A program made the position numbers and the translations under genes. The notes beneath the pieces are model-generated. The model saw only the letters and a list, made by a program, of their open reading frames with translations. It searched no databases and had not been told where the DNA came from. 64,000 bases of DNA from Metabacillus bambusae. Lineage in GTDB: Bacteria; Bacillota; Bacilli; Bacillales; Bacillaceae. The stretch is taken from positions 516,138 through 580,137 of the forward strand of contig NZ_JAGDEL010000001.1 of NCBI RefSeq assembly GCF_017497975.1, written 5' to 3'. Shown here piece after piece: positions 1 to 9,058 of this stretch (position 1 is its first letter; every line of letters starts with the position of its first letter).

Positions 1-116
1 CTGTAGGAGTTTTACTGCTCGTAAAGAAATAGAATTAAAGATGTTTCCCACCTTCAACTCTAAACAAGCGAGACATTAACAAAACCAAACATACTATGTA
101 ATTAAAGCTATTTATG

Positions 117-884
117 TTACTTCTTTCTATTTAAAAATAAAGAAACAGCACTATGGTGATCTTCCATCTCCCATAGTTCAGCACATCTATTGATTTCAGA
201 CATCATTCTTGCATGCAATTGGGTATTGATCCACTGGTTTACTTTTACAGACTTATAGGCCCTTAGTACATTAGGGTGATCAACTAATGACTCATGTATA
301 AATTGATATGCCTCGATTCGAGCATTTGTAGCAGAAACAATCTTTTGGATAAACCCTAAAGAATACGCTTCCTCAGCAGACATTCTTTTTGCAGATAAAA
401 GCATTGTCATTGCCTTATCATATGCTAATTTCTCATGAAGCATAGTGGATCCTCCCCAACCAGTCGTTATTGCTAAAGAACCTTGAATAAACCCAAGTGA
501 AATACCTTGTTTGGCGATGCGAAAGTCACAAGCTGTCGCAATTTCACAGCCGCCACCTAAGGCAATTCCATTCATAATGGCGAACGTTGGTATTGGAAAC
601 GTCATAATTTGATAAAGCAATTCCCCCATTTTCGAAAGCATATGGTAGGCTTCGTCCTTTGTTTTCAATTGATGAAAGGCTTCTACATCACCACCTGAAC
701 AAAACGCCTTCTCTCCTTCTCCCGTAATAACCATTGCTTTTATATCGTTTCTTTTATATAAAGAATTAAGGCTAGCTTTTAATTCATCCATCATATCCAG
801 GTCTACAGCATTATACTTCAAGGGCCGATTAAGCTTAAGTTCGATAATTCCTTTTTCGTGTTCATTCATAACAAGCTTATTCAT
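117..884 (-). CDS. Enoyl-CoA hydratase/isomerase (crotonase) family protein
   Basis: A 255-residue single-domain crotonase-fold protein expected to act on an acyl-CoA thioester in the cytoplasm. The oxyanion-hole segment FCSGGD (61-66) and the segment GIALGGGCEIATACD (106-120) are typical. The first catalytic glutamate position is kept (E114). The second, usually in a PE motif, aligns with Q134 in GFIQGSLAI, followed by a TTGWGG motif. This resembles the decarboxylase-like branch more than classical hydratases, so the reaction is not assigned. The start is ATG at 884 behind GAGAGGAGG. It lies downstream of rpmF, separated by two repeats, where B. subtilis has ylbO/ylbP. It is probably its own transcription unit. 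Confidence 0.85.
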   Translation of the reverse strand: MNKLVMNEHEKGIIELKLNRPLKYNAVDLDMMDELKASLNSLYKRNDIKAMVITGEGEKAFCSGGDVEAFHQLKTKDEAYHMLSKMGELLYQIMTFPIPTFAIMNGIALGGGCEIATACDFRIAKQGISLGFIQGSLAITTGWGGSTMLHEKLAYDKAMTMLLSAKRMSAEEAYSLGFIQKIVSATNARIEAYQFIHESLVDHPNVLRAYKSVKVNQWINTQLHARMMSEINRCAELWEMEDHHSAVSLFLNRKK

Positions 885-919
885 ACGTATCCTCCTCTCT
901 ATTTACTGTTTTTTACAAG

Positions 920-1086
920 AACAAAAGCGCAAGCGACTTGATCAGCCCCGACAAGCATAAGATGATTTAGAATAGAAGGCGTTCTTTGCCTTCAATTCTA
1001 AATTAGCTTATGACCTCGAGGGGCTAGGCGCTGGAGCTGGATGCCAAGCACTTATCTACAGTACGAGAATTTTATAATTTCCTAAA
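920..1086 (+). repeat. Class B intergenic repeat, copy B1
   Basis: An imperfect palindromic repeat of about 165 bp. It starts AACAAAAGCGCAAGCG, has an inner hairpin around GAAGGCGTTCTTTGCCTTC and the conserved segment GGGGCTAGGCGCTGGAGCTGG, and ends GAATTTTATAATTTCCTA. Related copies lie at 1091, 9622 (reverse), 20067, 42339, 45716, 57124 and 63671. The DnaA-box position reads TTATCTACA here (1052-1060), one base off the consensus found in three other copies. No coding capacity was seen. Confidence 0.85.
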
Positions 1087-1090
1087 CGCG

Positions 1091-1215
1091 AACAAAGCTC
1101 AGGGCGCCTTGAATAGCGCCGACAAGCAAAAGACGCTTATGAATCGACTGTGTTTTTCACCTTCAATTCCTGAGTTTTTTTAGACCCAAGAGGAGCTAGG
1201 CGCTGGACTTTATGA
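1091..1215 (+). repeat. Class B intergenic repeat, copy B2 (3' truncated)
   Basis: This copy lies directly after B1 in the same orientation. It starts AACAAAGCTCAGGGCGCC and ends near CTAGGCGCTGGACT, so it lacks the conserved tail with the DnaA-box-like site. The tandem arrangement suggests that this intergenic region is a tolerant insertion site or that the element duplicated locally. Confidence 0.75.
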
Positions 1216-1231
1216 TTTATAGTTGCAAAAC

Positions 1232-1268
1232 AATAATAAAAGCGTGAAGATCCATTGATCCTCACGCT
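1232..1268 (-). terminator. Rho-independent terminator of ylbN-rpmF
   Basis: On the minus strand, GCGTGAGGATC pairs with GATCTTCACGC and is followed by a T-rich tract. It lies 20 bases after the rpmF stop codon. Confidence 0.8.
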
Positions 1269-1288
1269 TCATTAGCTGTAACAAATAA

Positions 1289-1462
1289 TTATTTGCTTAC
1301 AACGTCTCTTCCTTTGTATGTTCCACAAGCTTTACATACACGGTGAGCAAGTTTGCTTTCACCGCAGCTTGGGCATTCTACCATACCAGGTACTTGTAAT
1401 TTAAAATGTGTACGACGTAGTCTCTTTCTTGTTTTAGAAGTTCTTCTAAAAGGTACAGCCAT
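1289..1462 (-). CDS. rpmF: 50S ribosomal protein L32
   Basis: A 57-residue ribosomal protein of the large subunit. It begins [19 protein letters not shown], a basic N-terminus, followed by a zinc-ribbon built from C-P-S-C and C-K-A-C pairs. The four cysteines indicate the zinc-binding (C+) paralogue. The start is ATG at 1462 with AAGGAGGTGG upstream; an upstream in-frame extension of eight residues has no ribosome binding site. It is co-transcribed with ylbN just upstream, the usual pairing of the DUF177 gene with rpmF across bacteria. Confidence 0.97.
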   Translation of the reverse strand: MAVPFRRTSKTRKRLRRTHFKLQVPGMVECPSCGESKLAHRVCKACGTYKGRDVVSK

Positions 1463-1538
1463 TATTCCCACCTCCTTAAAGAGCATTGCATTGTGAATCC
1501 GGTAAAACCGGTTCAGTCTGTGCTATAAGCTTAGTATA

Positions 1539-2057
1539 TTAGCTTTCTTCATTTTCGAAGAATTTTGCTAATCCAGCAAGTCTAGGGTCAATCTTGTTAT
1601 TCTGATCTTCCTCAGAAATAACTTCCCAATCTTTCCCTGATTGAGGAGCAGCGCCTTCTTCATTTGCACCATCATCACAGAATACCTGGATCGGAATTTC
1701 TAATATAAGGATTTCTTTGATTATAGGTGTTAGATCAACAATATCACCTTCAGCAAGATGAAAATCCTCTTCCGTATCATAATCTGCTGGTTTTAATAAA
1801 AATGTTTCTGTTGTATCAATTGAAAATGGATATTGAACATCCACTAATGTTCGAGAACAAGGCAGAACCATTGAACCTGAAATTGATAAATGGAACGTTA
1901 CCTTAGTTGAGCTAATGTCAGCTCTTCCACTAACGCTTACAGGAGAAATATCACGAATGTCTTGATGACTAGTGACAAGCTCACTTAAATCGATTTCTTC
2001 TTCAATCTTCAATCCCTTGCTTTGCAATTGATTTAGTTGACTAATTGTCCATTTCAA
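1539..2057 (-). CDS. ylbN: YlbN, YceD/DUF177 family protein
   Basis: A 172-residue acidic protein of the DUF177 (YceD) family. In several bacteria and plants this family is linked to 23S rRNA accumulation, and it is almost always encoded directly before rpmF, as here. The sequence shows the family's CSRTL cysteine segment near residue 88 and a CDDGANEEG segment near residue 127. It is the first gene of a two-gene operon driven by the near-perfect sigma-A promoter at 2086-2114, leaving only about 20 bases of leader. Confidence 0.93.
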   Translation of the reverse strand: MKWTISQLNQLQSKGLKIEEEIDLSELVTSHQDIRDISPVSVSGRADISSTKVTFHLSISGSMVLPCSRTLVDVQYPFSIDTTETFLLKPADYDTEEDFHLAEGDIVDLTPIIKEILILEIPIQVFCDDGANEEGAAPQSGKDWEVISEEDQNNKIDPRLAGLAKFFENEES

Positions 2058-2085
2058 TGTGTATCACCTCAAGGCAACAAAGGTA

Positions 2086-2114
2086 ATTATAGCCTTCGCA
2101 ATAATATTTGTCAA
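2086..2114 (-). promoter_or_regulatory. Sigma-A promoter of ylbN-rpmF
   Basis: On the minus strand, TTGACA and TATAAT are separated by exactly 17 bases, a consensus promoter. Transcription would start near 2079, 22 bases before the ylbN start codon. This fits strong expression of a ribosomal protein operon. Confidence 0.9.
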
Positions 2115-2335
2115 TATTTTTTCTTTACAGTATAAGTATACAGGATAATCGCATTTTTACAAAACGAATATCTTGTTTCACTCATATGCGGTCTTATTTA
2201 GCATGTCTTATTTTAATCATCAAATGACTGATTTGCAAGTTCTTTCTACATTTTTGTTAAAAATAAACCTATACAAAGTGTTTATAGTTATATTCGTTTA
2301 ACCTATAATGGATATCAATATCTATTTAAAAATAT

Positions 2336-2554
2336 GGCTGTTTTCGCAAACTTTGTTGCTATTTACCAAGTAGCGCGATGAGGTTGATTGCATCGAGAGA
2401 TGCTCGCTTTCTGCGGGGAGTGCGGTGAGCATCCTCAGCGTAAACGACTGCATGAGTCTCACCTGTCCCGCTGCTCTAAGCAGGAGTCTCGAAATCCGTT
2501 CCACTCAACCTTAAAGAGTTTTCGTTTTAAAAGCAACAACTCTTAGAAAGAGCC
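2336..2554. mobile_element. Class A MITE-like element, copy A1, with 8-bp target duplication
   Basis: A 219-bp palindromic element with imperfect terminal inverted repeats GGCTGTTTTCGC... and GGCTCTTTCTAAGAG... (reverse strand). It is flanked on both sides by the same 8 bases, AAAAATAT (2328-2335 and 2555-2562). Copies A2-A5 lie elsewhere in the window. GG-initial ends and an A/T-rich 8-bp duplication are the pattern of ISL3-family insertion sequences, so this is inferred to be a non-autonomous derivative. Open frames inside it are incidental. Confidence 0.8.
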
Positions 2555-2578
2555 AAAAATATAGAACGTGGTGATCAT

Positions 2579-3796
2579 ATGAATGCTTTAGGACTTGTTG
2601 TAGAATATAATCCCTTTCATAATGGACATTTCTATCATTTAACACAATCCATTAAAGAAACTAATGCAGATATTGTTATTGCTGTCATGAGCGGGAACTT
2701 TCTGCAAAGAGGAGAACCTGCTATTGTCTCAAAATGGGAAAGAACGAAAATGGCTTTACATAGTGGAGTAGATTTGGTTGTTGAATTGCCTTATGCATTT
2801 GCTACACAAAAAGCAGAGACGTTTGCAAATGGTTCCGTTTCTATACTAGAGGCCTTACAATGTCGATCACTATGCTTTGGTAGTGAATCTGGTGACATTT
2901 CTTCCTTCCTTAATGCAAATCAATTTCTTTTACATTTCAAAGAGCAATATGAGGAGTTAATCCAACACCATATGAAAACTGGTGTGAGTTACCCTACGGC
3001 ATTAACCCTTGCTTTTCAAGCCTTATCTAACGGACATGAAATTTTAGATTTATCTTTACCCAACAATATCCTTGGATTTCATTATGTAAAAGCCATTCAT
3101 CAACAACAGGCGAAAATAAAACCTTATACAATTAAACGGTCATCAGCCGGTTACCATGAACAAGATTTTGTCTCTCCTACCATTGCTAGTGCGACAAGTA
3201 TTCGAAAAGCAATATTTTCAAATAAAGGTCAGGTCGCAAATTATGTTCCTAAGGAAACGGTAGATATCATGGACCAATACAAAGACCAACAAGATCTTTT
3301 ACACAATTGGGAAAACTATTTTCACTTACTAAAGTATTCTATTATGACGATGAGTGAAGAGGATCTACTTAAGATTTATGAAGTAGAAGAAGGCTTAGAA
3401 AACAGAATCAAAAAAAATATTCGTGCTGCTGTTAGCTTTCAAGACTTTATGGAACGTATCAAAACGAAACGGTATACATGGACTAGACTACAAAGGTTAT
3501 GCACACATTTATTAACGAAAACGACCAAACAACAGATGAGTTATATCAATCATAGCGAAACATCACCATATATAAGATTATTAGGCATGTCTTCAAAAGG
3601 CCAGGGATATTTGAACTCTATAAAAAAACAGATCGAACTTCCGATTATATCTAAGCTATCAACCTTTCAACATCCTTTGCTGGAGTTAGATATAAAGGCT
3701 GCAGCTACATATAATATGATTTTTCCTGAACCTCTTCGCTCAGAGCTCTTAAGAACTGAATTTGCGACTCCACCAATTAGATTAGAAAATAAGTAA
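2579..3796 (+). CDS. tmcAL: tRNA(Met) cytidine acetate ligase (YlbM/TmcAL)
   Basis: A 405-residue cytoplasmic enzyme. In B. subtilis TmcAL uses acetate and ATP to form N4-acetylcytidine at the wobble position of elongator tRNA-Met. The N-terminal GLVVEYNPFHNGH (5-17) is the nucleotidyltransferase signature, with H14 and H17 in the HxGH-like motif. SPTIASATSIRKA near residue 200 is the second ATP-binding motif. Length matches the family (about 400). The start is ATG at 2579 after GTGGTGAT. It is divergent from ylbN and bracketed by MITE copies A1 and A2. Confidence 0.95.
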   Translation: MNALGLVVEYNPFHNGHFYHLTQSIKETNADIVIAVMSGNFLQRGEPAIVSKWERTKMALHSGVDLVVELPYAFATQKAETFANGSVSILEALQCRSLCFGSESGDISSFLNANQFLLHFKEQYEELIQHHMKTGVSYPTALTLAFQALSNGHEILDLSLPNNILGFHYVKAIHQQQAKIKPYTIKRSSAGYHEQDFVSPTIASATSIRKAIFSNKGQVANYVPKETVDIMDQYKDQQDLLHNWENYFHLLKYSIMTMSEEDLLKIYEVEEGLENRIKKNIRAAVSFQDFMERIKTKRYTWTRLQRLCTHLLTKTTKQQMSYINHSETSPYIRLLGMSSKGQGYLNSIKKQIELPIISKLSTFQHPLLELDIKAAATYNMIFPEPLRSELLRTEFATPPIRLENK

Positions 3797-3806
3797 TTAA
3801 TTTAAA

Positions 3807-4029
3807 GGCTCTTTTCAAAGAGATTCTTTCTTTTAAAACAAAATCTATTTCAGGTTGATTGGTGCTCCTCGCGAGACTCATACGGGAGTAGCTTAGGACA
3901 GGTTAGACTCATTCAGGCGTTTACGCCGAGGAGGCTCACCGCCCCGCCTCGTGGAAAGCGAACATCTTCTCGCTGATCAGCCACACCGCATTACTTGGTA
4001 AATAGCAACAAAGTTTTCGAAAGCAGCCA
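3807..4029. mobile_element. Class A MITE-like element, copy A2
   Basis: A 223-bp copy just after the tmcAL stop codon. Its left end is GGCTCTTTTCAAAGAG and its right end, read on the reverse strand, GGCTGCTTTCGAAAAC. The flanks are AATTTAAA and AATTAAAA, a 7-of-8 match to a target duplication. It lies in inverse orientation to A1. Confidence 0.8.
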
Positions 4030-4030
4030 A

Positions 4031-4074
4031 TTAAAAAGAGAAAGGATGATCAATAATCATCCTTTCTCTTCAAG
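4031..4074 (-). terminator. Terminator of the ylbK-ylbL unit
   Basis: AAGAGAAAGGATGAT and its complement form a stem of about 15 bp overlapping the ylbL stop codon, followed on the minus strand by TTTTTAATT. The A-run on the other side lets it also act weakly on plus-strand transcripts from tmcAL. Confidence 0.8.
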
Positions 4075-5082
4075 TTTCGTTAAATATTCCACTGCTTCTT
4101 CAAACGTATCGATCGGAATTATTTTCATTTCTGTTTTGATCTTTTCTCCAACTTCTATAGCCTCTTTATAATTTGATGTAGGACTGTCATTTTCATTTGG
4201 TGCAAAGAAAATTTCCATCCCTGCTTTATCTGCAGCAACAATTTTTTGTGATATCCCTCCGATTGGACCAACTTCTCCTTCTGTGTTAATTGTTCCTGTA
4301 CCTGCAATATCATAGCCTCTCGTTAAATCCATTTCTGTGAGCTGGTTATAAATTTCAAGTGAGATCATCAATCCTGCTGAAGGCCCTCCTATTTCCTTTG
4401 TATTTAGTTTAATATCCGGCTCTACTTCTATTTGTCGATCAGTAATTAGTGAAATTCCAATCCCTACCTTTTTAGGATCCTCTGTAAATGCTGCCAGCTT
4501 GATTTTTGCTTGTTTTTGTTTTTCATCTCTTTCAAAGGTAATTGTTAGTTCATCTCCGGCTTTCTTTTGACCAACATACTCAATAAATTCTTCTGCCGTT
4601 TGAAAATCCTTATTATCCACTTTATAAATTCGATCTCCTACTTTGAGGACATCTGCAGCAGGCATGTCTTTTACAATTCCATCAACATATATACCGTGAA
4701 ATGTATAATCAACTTGTTTATTTGCTTTTTTATAAGCAATAGTGATTGCTGATTCCTGTGATGCTTCCATCATATGTAATTGCCTATTAAAGTACTCTTC
4801 ATCTGTCTCATCTTCTCTTTTAATTTCCTCTAGAGGATGGATGTAATAATAATCATGTAGCTTTGCCCACATATAAGTTAACGGATTTGCTCTTCCAAAC
4901 CGAACTGTTGTTAAAGAAAAGCTTCCCTCTTCATCTTCAAATCCGTTTTGGACCTCAACGATCGGCTCTAGCTCTGAAGCCATTCCTGGTTGGGTCACAT
5001 AATAAGGAAGCTTAATAAATGTCATGATTAGTACAATTATTGCTAACAAGATAAGAGAACGTAATAAAGTTTTACTTTTCAT
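4057..5082 (-). CDS. ylbL: YlbL, membrane-anchored PDZ / Lon-type serine protease
   Basis: A 341-residue extracellular protease tethered by one N-terminal membrane helix (about 6-26). A PDZ domain (about 125-195) precedes a Lon-type catalytic domain with the Ser-Lys dyad visible as S235 in GGPSAGL and K280 in GGISQKI. B. subtilis YlbL cleaves the DNA-damage checkpoint inhibitor YneA; SepM of streptococci is a relative. The start overlaps the end of ylbK by 11 bases, so the two are translationally linked. Confidence 0.94.
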   Translation of the reverse strand: MKSKTLLRSLILLAIIVLIMTFIKLPYYVTQPGMASELEPIVEVQNGFEDEEGSFSLTTVRFGRANPLTYMWAKLHDYYYIHPLEEIKREDETDEEYFNRQLHMMEASQESAITIAYKKANKQVDYTFHGIYVDGIVKDMPAADVLKVGDRIYKVDNKDFQTAEEFIEYVGQKKAGDELTITFERDEKQKQAKIKLAAFTEDPKKVGIGISLITDRQIEVEPDIKLNTKEIGGPSAGLMISLEIYNQLTEMDLTRGYDIAGTGTINTEGEVGPIGGISQKIVAADKAGMEIFFAPNENDSPTSNYKEAIEVGEKIKTEMKIIPIDTFEEAVEYLTKLEEKG

Positions 5083-5872
5083 GACTGTTTGTCTCCTTCC
5101 ACTTTGCTATAACCCTATGTATTTTTTCTACATGCTGTATGGCTTCCTTCTCACCTATCTCAATTATTTCTTTTATATTTGTAAAAGCTCGAGAATTATA
5201 TTGTTCGACATGAGGACGTATCATTACATCTGATGCGATTTCCCGATGATGAACAAGCTCATCCTGCATAATATCGAGACTTTGCAAAATAACATCAAAT
5301 ATTGAAGTTATATCCTCATTTCGCTTTACATGTGATACATCAACTGCGATCACAATATCTGCCCCCATTTCCTTTACGACCGAAACAGGTACTCTGTCAA
5401 CAACACCTCCATCTACTAATAGTCTACCATCAATTTTTTCTGGAACAAAGATCCCTGGTATAGCAATACTAGCTCTAACTGCATCTGCAACAGGCCCATC
5501 TTTAAATATAACCTTTTTTCCATCATATAAATCCGTAGCGACAACCGCTACTGGAATATCTAATTCAGCAAATGTTTTTCTATGTGTAAATAATCGAATT
5601 AATTCCTTTACACGATTACCTGCAATAAAACCCATTTTCGGAACTGTAAAATCCAAGTAATACTTTCTCTTAAAAGCTAAAGCAAATTGATACAATCTGT
5701 CTATACTTATGCCTGAAGCATAGAAGCTTCCAACTAGCGCTCCCATACTGCTTCCAGCAATTAAATCAATAGAAATCCCTTCATCATGTAATACCTTTAA
5801 TACCCCCAAGTGCGCAAACCCTCTTGCACCACCTGATCCAAGCGCTAGTCCTATCTTTGGCTCCTTAGTCAA
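5072..5872 (-). CDS. ylbK: YlbK, patatin-like phospholipase family protein
   Basis: A 266-residue patatin-like serine hydrolase of the bacterial RssA/YlbK type. The oxyanion loop GSGGARG (12-18), the nucleophile motif GSSMG with S42, and the dyad aspartate in the LLVDGG motif near residue 155 are all intact. No signal peptide or membrane segment is seen, so it should act on lipid substrates from the cytoplasm. Its substrate is not known from the sequence. It is the first gene of ylbK-ylbL. Confidence 0.92.
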   Translation of the reverse strand: MTKEPKIGLALGSGGARGFAHLGVLKVLHDEGISIDLIAGSSMGALVGSFYASGISIDRLYQFALAFKRKYYLDFTVPKMGFIAGNRVKELIRLFTHRKTFAELDIPVAVVATDLYDGKKVIFKDGPVADAVRASIAIPGIFVPEKIDGRLLVDGGVVDRVPVSVVKEMGADIVIAVDVSHVKRNEDITSIFDVILQSLDIMQDELVHHREIASDVMIRPHVEQYNSRAFTNIKEIIEIGEKEAIQHVEKIHRVIAKWKETNSHEK

Positions 5873-6231
5873 GGAGATGCCCTCCTTTTAGTTCATTATT
5901 AGCAAATCATTTCTTTATGATAGGCGCTGTTAAACACTGTTGATAAAAGGGAGCAAGATGCCTCTACCCTAATATAAAAAACAACAATTAGATTTAACAA
6001 AGCCTTATGATAAAAGATTTTTTCTATAAAGATATGAGTAAAGTAGCCGGTTCATCCAATTCTCTGCACTTTTATTTTTCAAAACAATGATATAGCTCAT
6101 TCTTATGGTCTAAAATGTACACCTATTCTCGTATATTGAACTAAAGAGGTTTGTACAACAAGATGGAAAAGTGCTTCATCCACATTGTTCGTATACCTAT
6201 TATGACCCGTATGTTTAGGAGGCATCACAAT
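5873..6231. other. Intergenic region between ylbK and ylbJ
   Basis: 359 bases upstream of the divergent ylbK and ylbJ genes. No ORF, repeat or strong sigma-A promoter was recognised. ylbJ is sporulation-controlled in B. subtilis, so a sigma-E type promoter may lie here, but none is clear enough to place. Confidence 0.5.
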
Positions 6232-7455
6232 TTGAGTCTTTCAAAACTAAAAACAATGTTCTTTGCTGTTTTTATAGGTGGACTAACGATTGCCATCATT
6301 CTTAATCCTAAAGAATCGCTAGAAGCATCCATCAGAGGATTAACAATTTGGTGGGAGGTTGTCTTTCCATCTTTACTCCCTTTTTTTATTGTATCAGAAT
6401 TACTCATTGGTTTTGGAGTTGTAAAGTTTATTGGTGTTTTACTTGAGCCTCTAATGCGACCGATCTTCCGTGTACCAGGTGTTGGAGGCTTTGTTTGGGC
6501 GATGGGAATGGCATCAGGCAATCCAGCAGGTGCAAAGCTTACTGCTAGAATACGGCAGGAAAAACAAATAACAGCATTACAAGCAGAACGATTAGTCTCT
6601 TTTACAAGCTCATCAAATCCCCTATTTATTTTCGGGGCGGTAGCAGTTGGCTTTTTTAATGATGCTTCTCTAGGCATTTTATTAGCGGCTGCACACTATT
6701 TAGGTAATTTATGTGTCGGTCTTACGATGAGATATTATGGGGGACTTGACACATCACTAAATACTGAAAAAAAACACGTGATTTTTCCACCGATAAAATT
6801 AGCCTTTAGAGAATTACATTTAACTAGAATAAAGGAATCTCGACCTCTTGGAAAAATGCTTGGAGATGCTGTGATCTCTTCTATCCAAACACTGCTTATG
6901 ATTGGCGGGTTTATCATCCTTTTCTCTGTATTCAATAAAATATTATCACTAATTCATGTAACTGAATGGATTGCGATCGTTTTTTCTGGAGGATTAACTT
7001 TATTACATATTTCTACTGATCTAAGTGTACCGCTTATTACAGGAATCTTTGAAATCACTCTAGGTAATCAGTTTGTTAGTGAATCTACAGCAAATTTATT
7101 AGATAAAGTAATGGTTGCCAGCTTTATATTAGCCTTTGGTGGTTTGTCCATTCAAGCACAGGTTGCAAGTATATTAGCTGATACAGATATTCGCTTTCAA
7201 CCATTTTTCATTGCGCGGATTTTACAAGGTATTTACTCTGCTGTTATTGCATTCTTTTTATTTAAACCACTTTATTTAAATTTGCAATCTTATCAATCTA
7301 ATGAATTACCTGTCTTTTTTATGAGACATAGTCCTGAGTGGGCTATTGACTATTGGGAAACAATTTTACATGTAGGACCACTCATCACGATTCTTTCATT
7401 ATGTATTTATGTTTACTTATATGGTAAGCGCAATGTGTTTACTAAAACACCATAA
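6232..7455 (+). CDS. ylbJ: YlbJ, sporulation integral membrane protein
   Basis: A 407-residue polytopic membrane protein with about eight to ten hydrophobic helices. The two halves carry related glycine-rich gate segments (for example GGFVWAMGMASGNPAGAK in the first half and the FGGLSIQAQ region in the second), as in nucleoside-recognition/gate-domain proteins. In B. subtilis YlbJ is made in the mother cell under sigma-E and is needed for normal spore formation. I chose TTG at 6232 because AGGAGG sits nine bases upstream and the length then matches the 408-residue family member. A longer frame from TTG 6151 has no ribosome binding site. Confidence 0.92.
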   Translation: MSLSKLKTMFFAVFIGGLTIAIILNPKESLEASIRGLTIWWEVVFPSLLPFFIVSELLIGFGVVKFIGVLLEPLMRPIFRVPGVGGFVWAMGMASGNPAGAKLTARIRQEKQITALQAERLVSFTSSSNPLFIFGAVAVGFFNDASLGILLAAAHYLGNLCVGLTMRYYGGLDTSLNTEKKHVIFPPIKLAFRELHLTRIKESRPLGKMLGDAVISSIQTLLMIGGFIILFSVFNKILSLIHVTEWIAIVFSGGLTLLHISTDLSVPLITGIFEITLGNQFVSESTANLLDKVMVASFILAFGGLSIQAQVASILADTDIRFQPFFIARILQGIYSAVIAFFLFKPLYLNLQSYQSNELPVFFMRHSPEWAIDYWETILHVGPLITILSLCIYVYLYGKRNVFTKTP

Positions 7456-7470
7456 TGTTTCAATAACGTA

Positions 7471-7497
7471 AAAAGGTGAGGATTCCTCCCTCACCTT

Positions 7498-7499
<2 letters not shown>
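7471..7499. terminator. Bidirectional terminator between ylbJ and coaD
   Basis: A perfect stem AAAAGGTGAGG / CCTCACCTTTT with a seven-base loop. Flanking A and T runs allow use from both strands. It overlaps the last codon of coaD. Confidence 0.85.
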
Positions 7500-8555
<1,056 letters not shown>

Positions 8556-8762
8556 ATCTTTCACCACTACTTTTTTATTTACATCTCTAGTAAGAATTTT
8601 CTATTTGACCTCTATGTATGTGAAAATCCTTTTCATATAGAAGGTTCACTTTATCCTACCATAGCACTTCTATATGTTACAATATCTGACCATTGTGAAA
8701 GAAGTTAAGAAAAATTTTTTTCTTTTATGTATATGGAAAAACCATTTGGTGATAATGAGTAG

Positions 8763-8920
8763 TAACAACATCGATTCGTTGATGTTGTTGCCAACCGCGG
8801 AGAAGACTTACGTTTCCCCATAAGTTCTTCCTCCGGTTTCTCCTCTCCCTTTGCCTTCAACCTTTTACATGTTAAAAGGTTTTGAAGGACCCTACAGAGT
8901 ATATCTGTAGGGTTTTTTTT
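8763..8920 (+). ncRNA. Candidate small RNA with four hairpins and intrinsic terminator
   Basis: Between rsmD and the 9059 gene the plus strand holds four consecutive stems. The first is at 8764-8789 (11 bp capped by TTCG). The second is at 8793-8838, a long stem with the loop CGTTTCCCCA. The third is at 8854-8888, a 14-bp stem with a small bulge. The fourth is at 8890-8912, the 9-bp stem CCCTACAGA/TCTGTAGGG followed by eight T. The unpaired stretch 8839-8853 reads TCTCCTCTCCCTTTG, complementary in style to ribosome binding sites. No plus-strand ORF with a ribosome binding site is present. The 5' end is a guess and no convincing promoter was placed. I could not match it to a named RNA family. 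Confidence 0.65.
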
Positions 8921-9058
8921 CAAGCACCAGAAATTATCCCAATTATGAATGCTTAAAAACAGGTTGCTTTATAGCTGACTTCTCATTTTTTTATCTTCAT
9001 GTTATAGTGAAAATTCAGTTTAAAATGTACGTTATATATTATTTCAGGGGGAAGTTAT

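Noticed and set aside
2322..2504. ORFs inside class A elements (also at 48340-48537 and 56145-56387) with similar peptides
   Set aside because: Similarity arises from the repeated DNA; the frames lack ribosome binding sites and start or end outside the element.
6151..6231. N-terminal extension of ylbJ from TTG 6151
   Set aside because: AGGAGG sits before TTG 6232, and the shorter protein matches the family length.
6225..6677. 150-residue minus-strand ORF opposite ylbJ
   Set aside because: It is the antisense shadow of a well-supported membrane protein gene, with no ribosome binding site.
8693..8735. Promoter for the small RNA at TTGTGA ... TATGTA
   Set aside because: Spacing is about 27 bases, far from the 16-18 expected, so no promoter was annotated.
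8763..8920. Identity with the RsaE/RoxS small RNA
   Set aside because: C-rich loops are similar in style, but the RsaE core and its repeated UCCCC-UUUGUU pattern are not present, and I do not place RoxS at this locus.
8705..8923. 72-residue ORF on the minus strand opposite the candidate small RNA
   Set aside because: No ribosome binding site at its TTG start, and its codons simply mirror the hairpins and the terminator T run.
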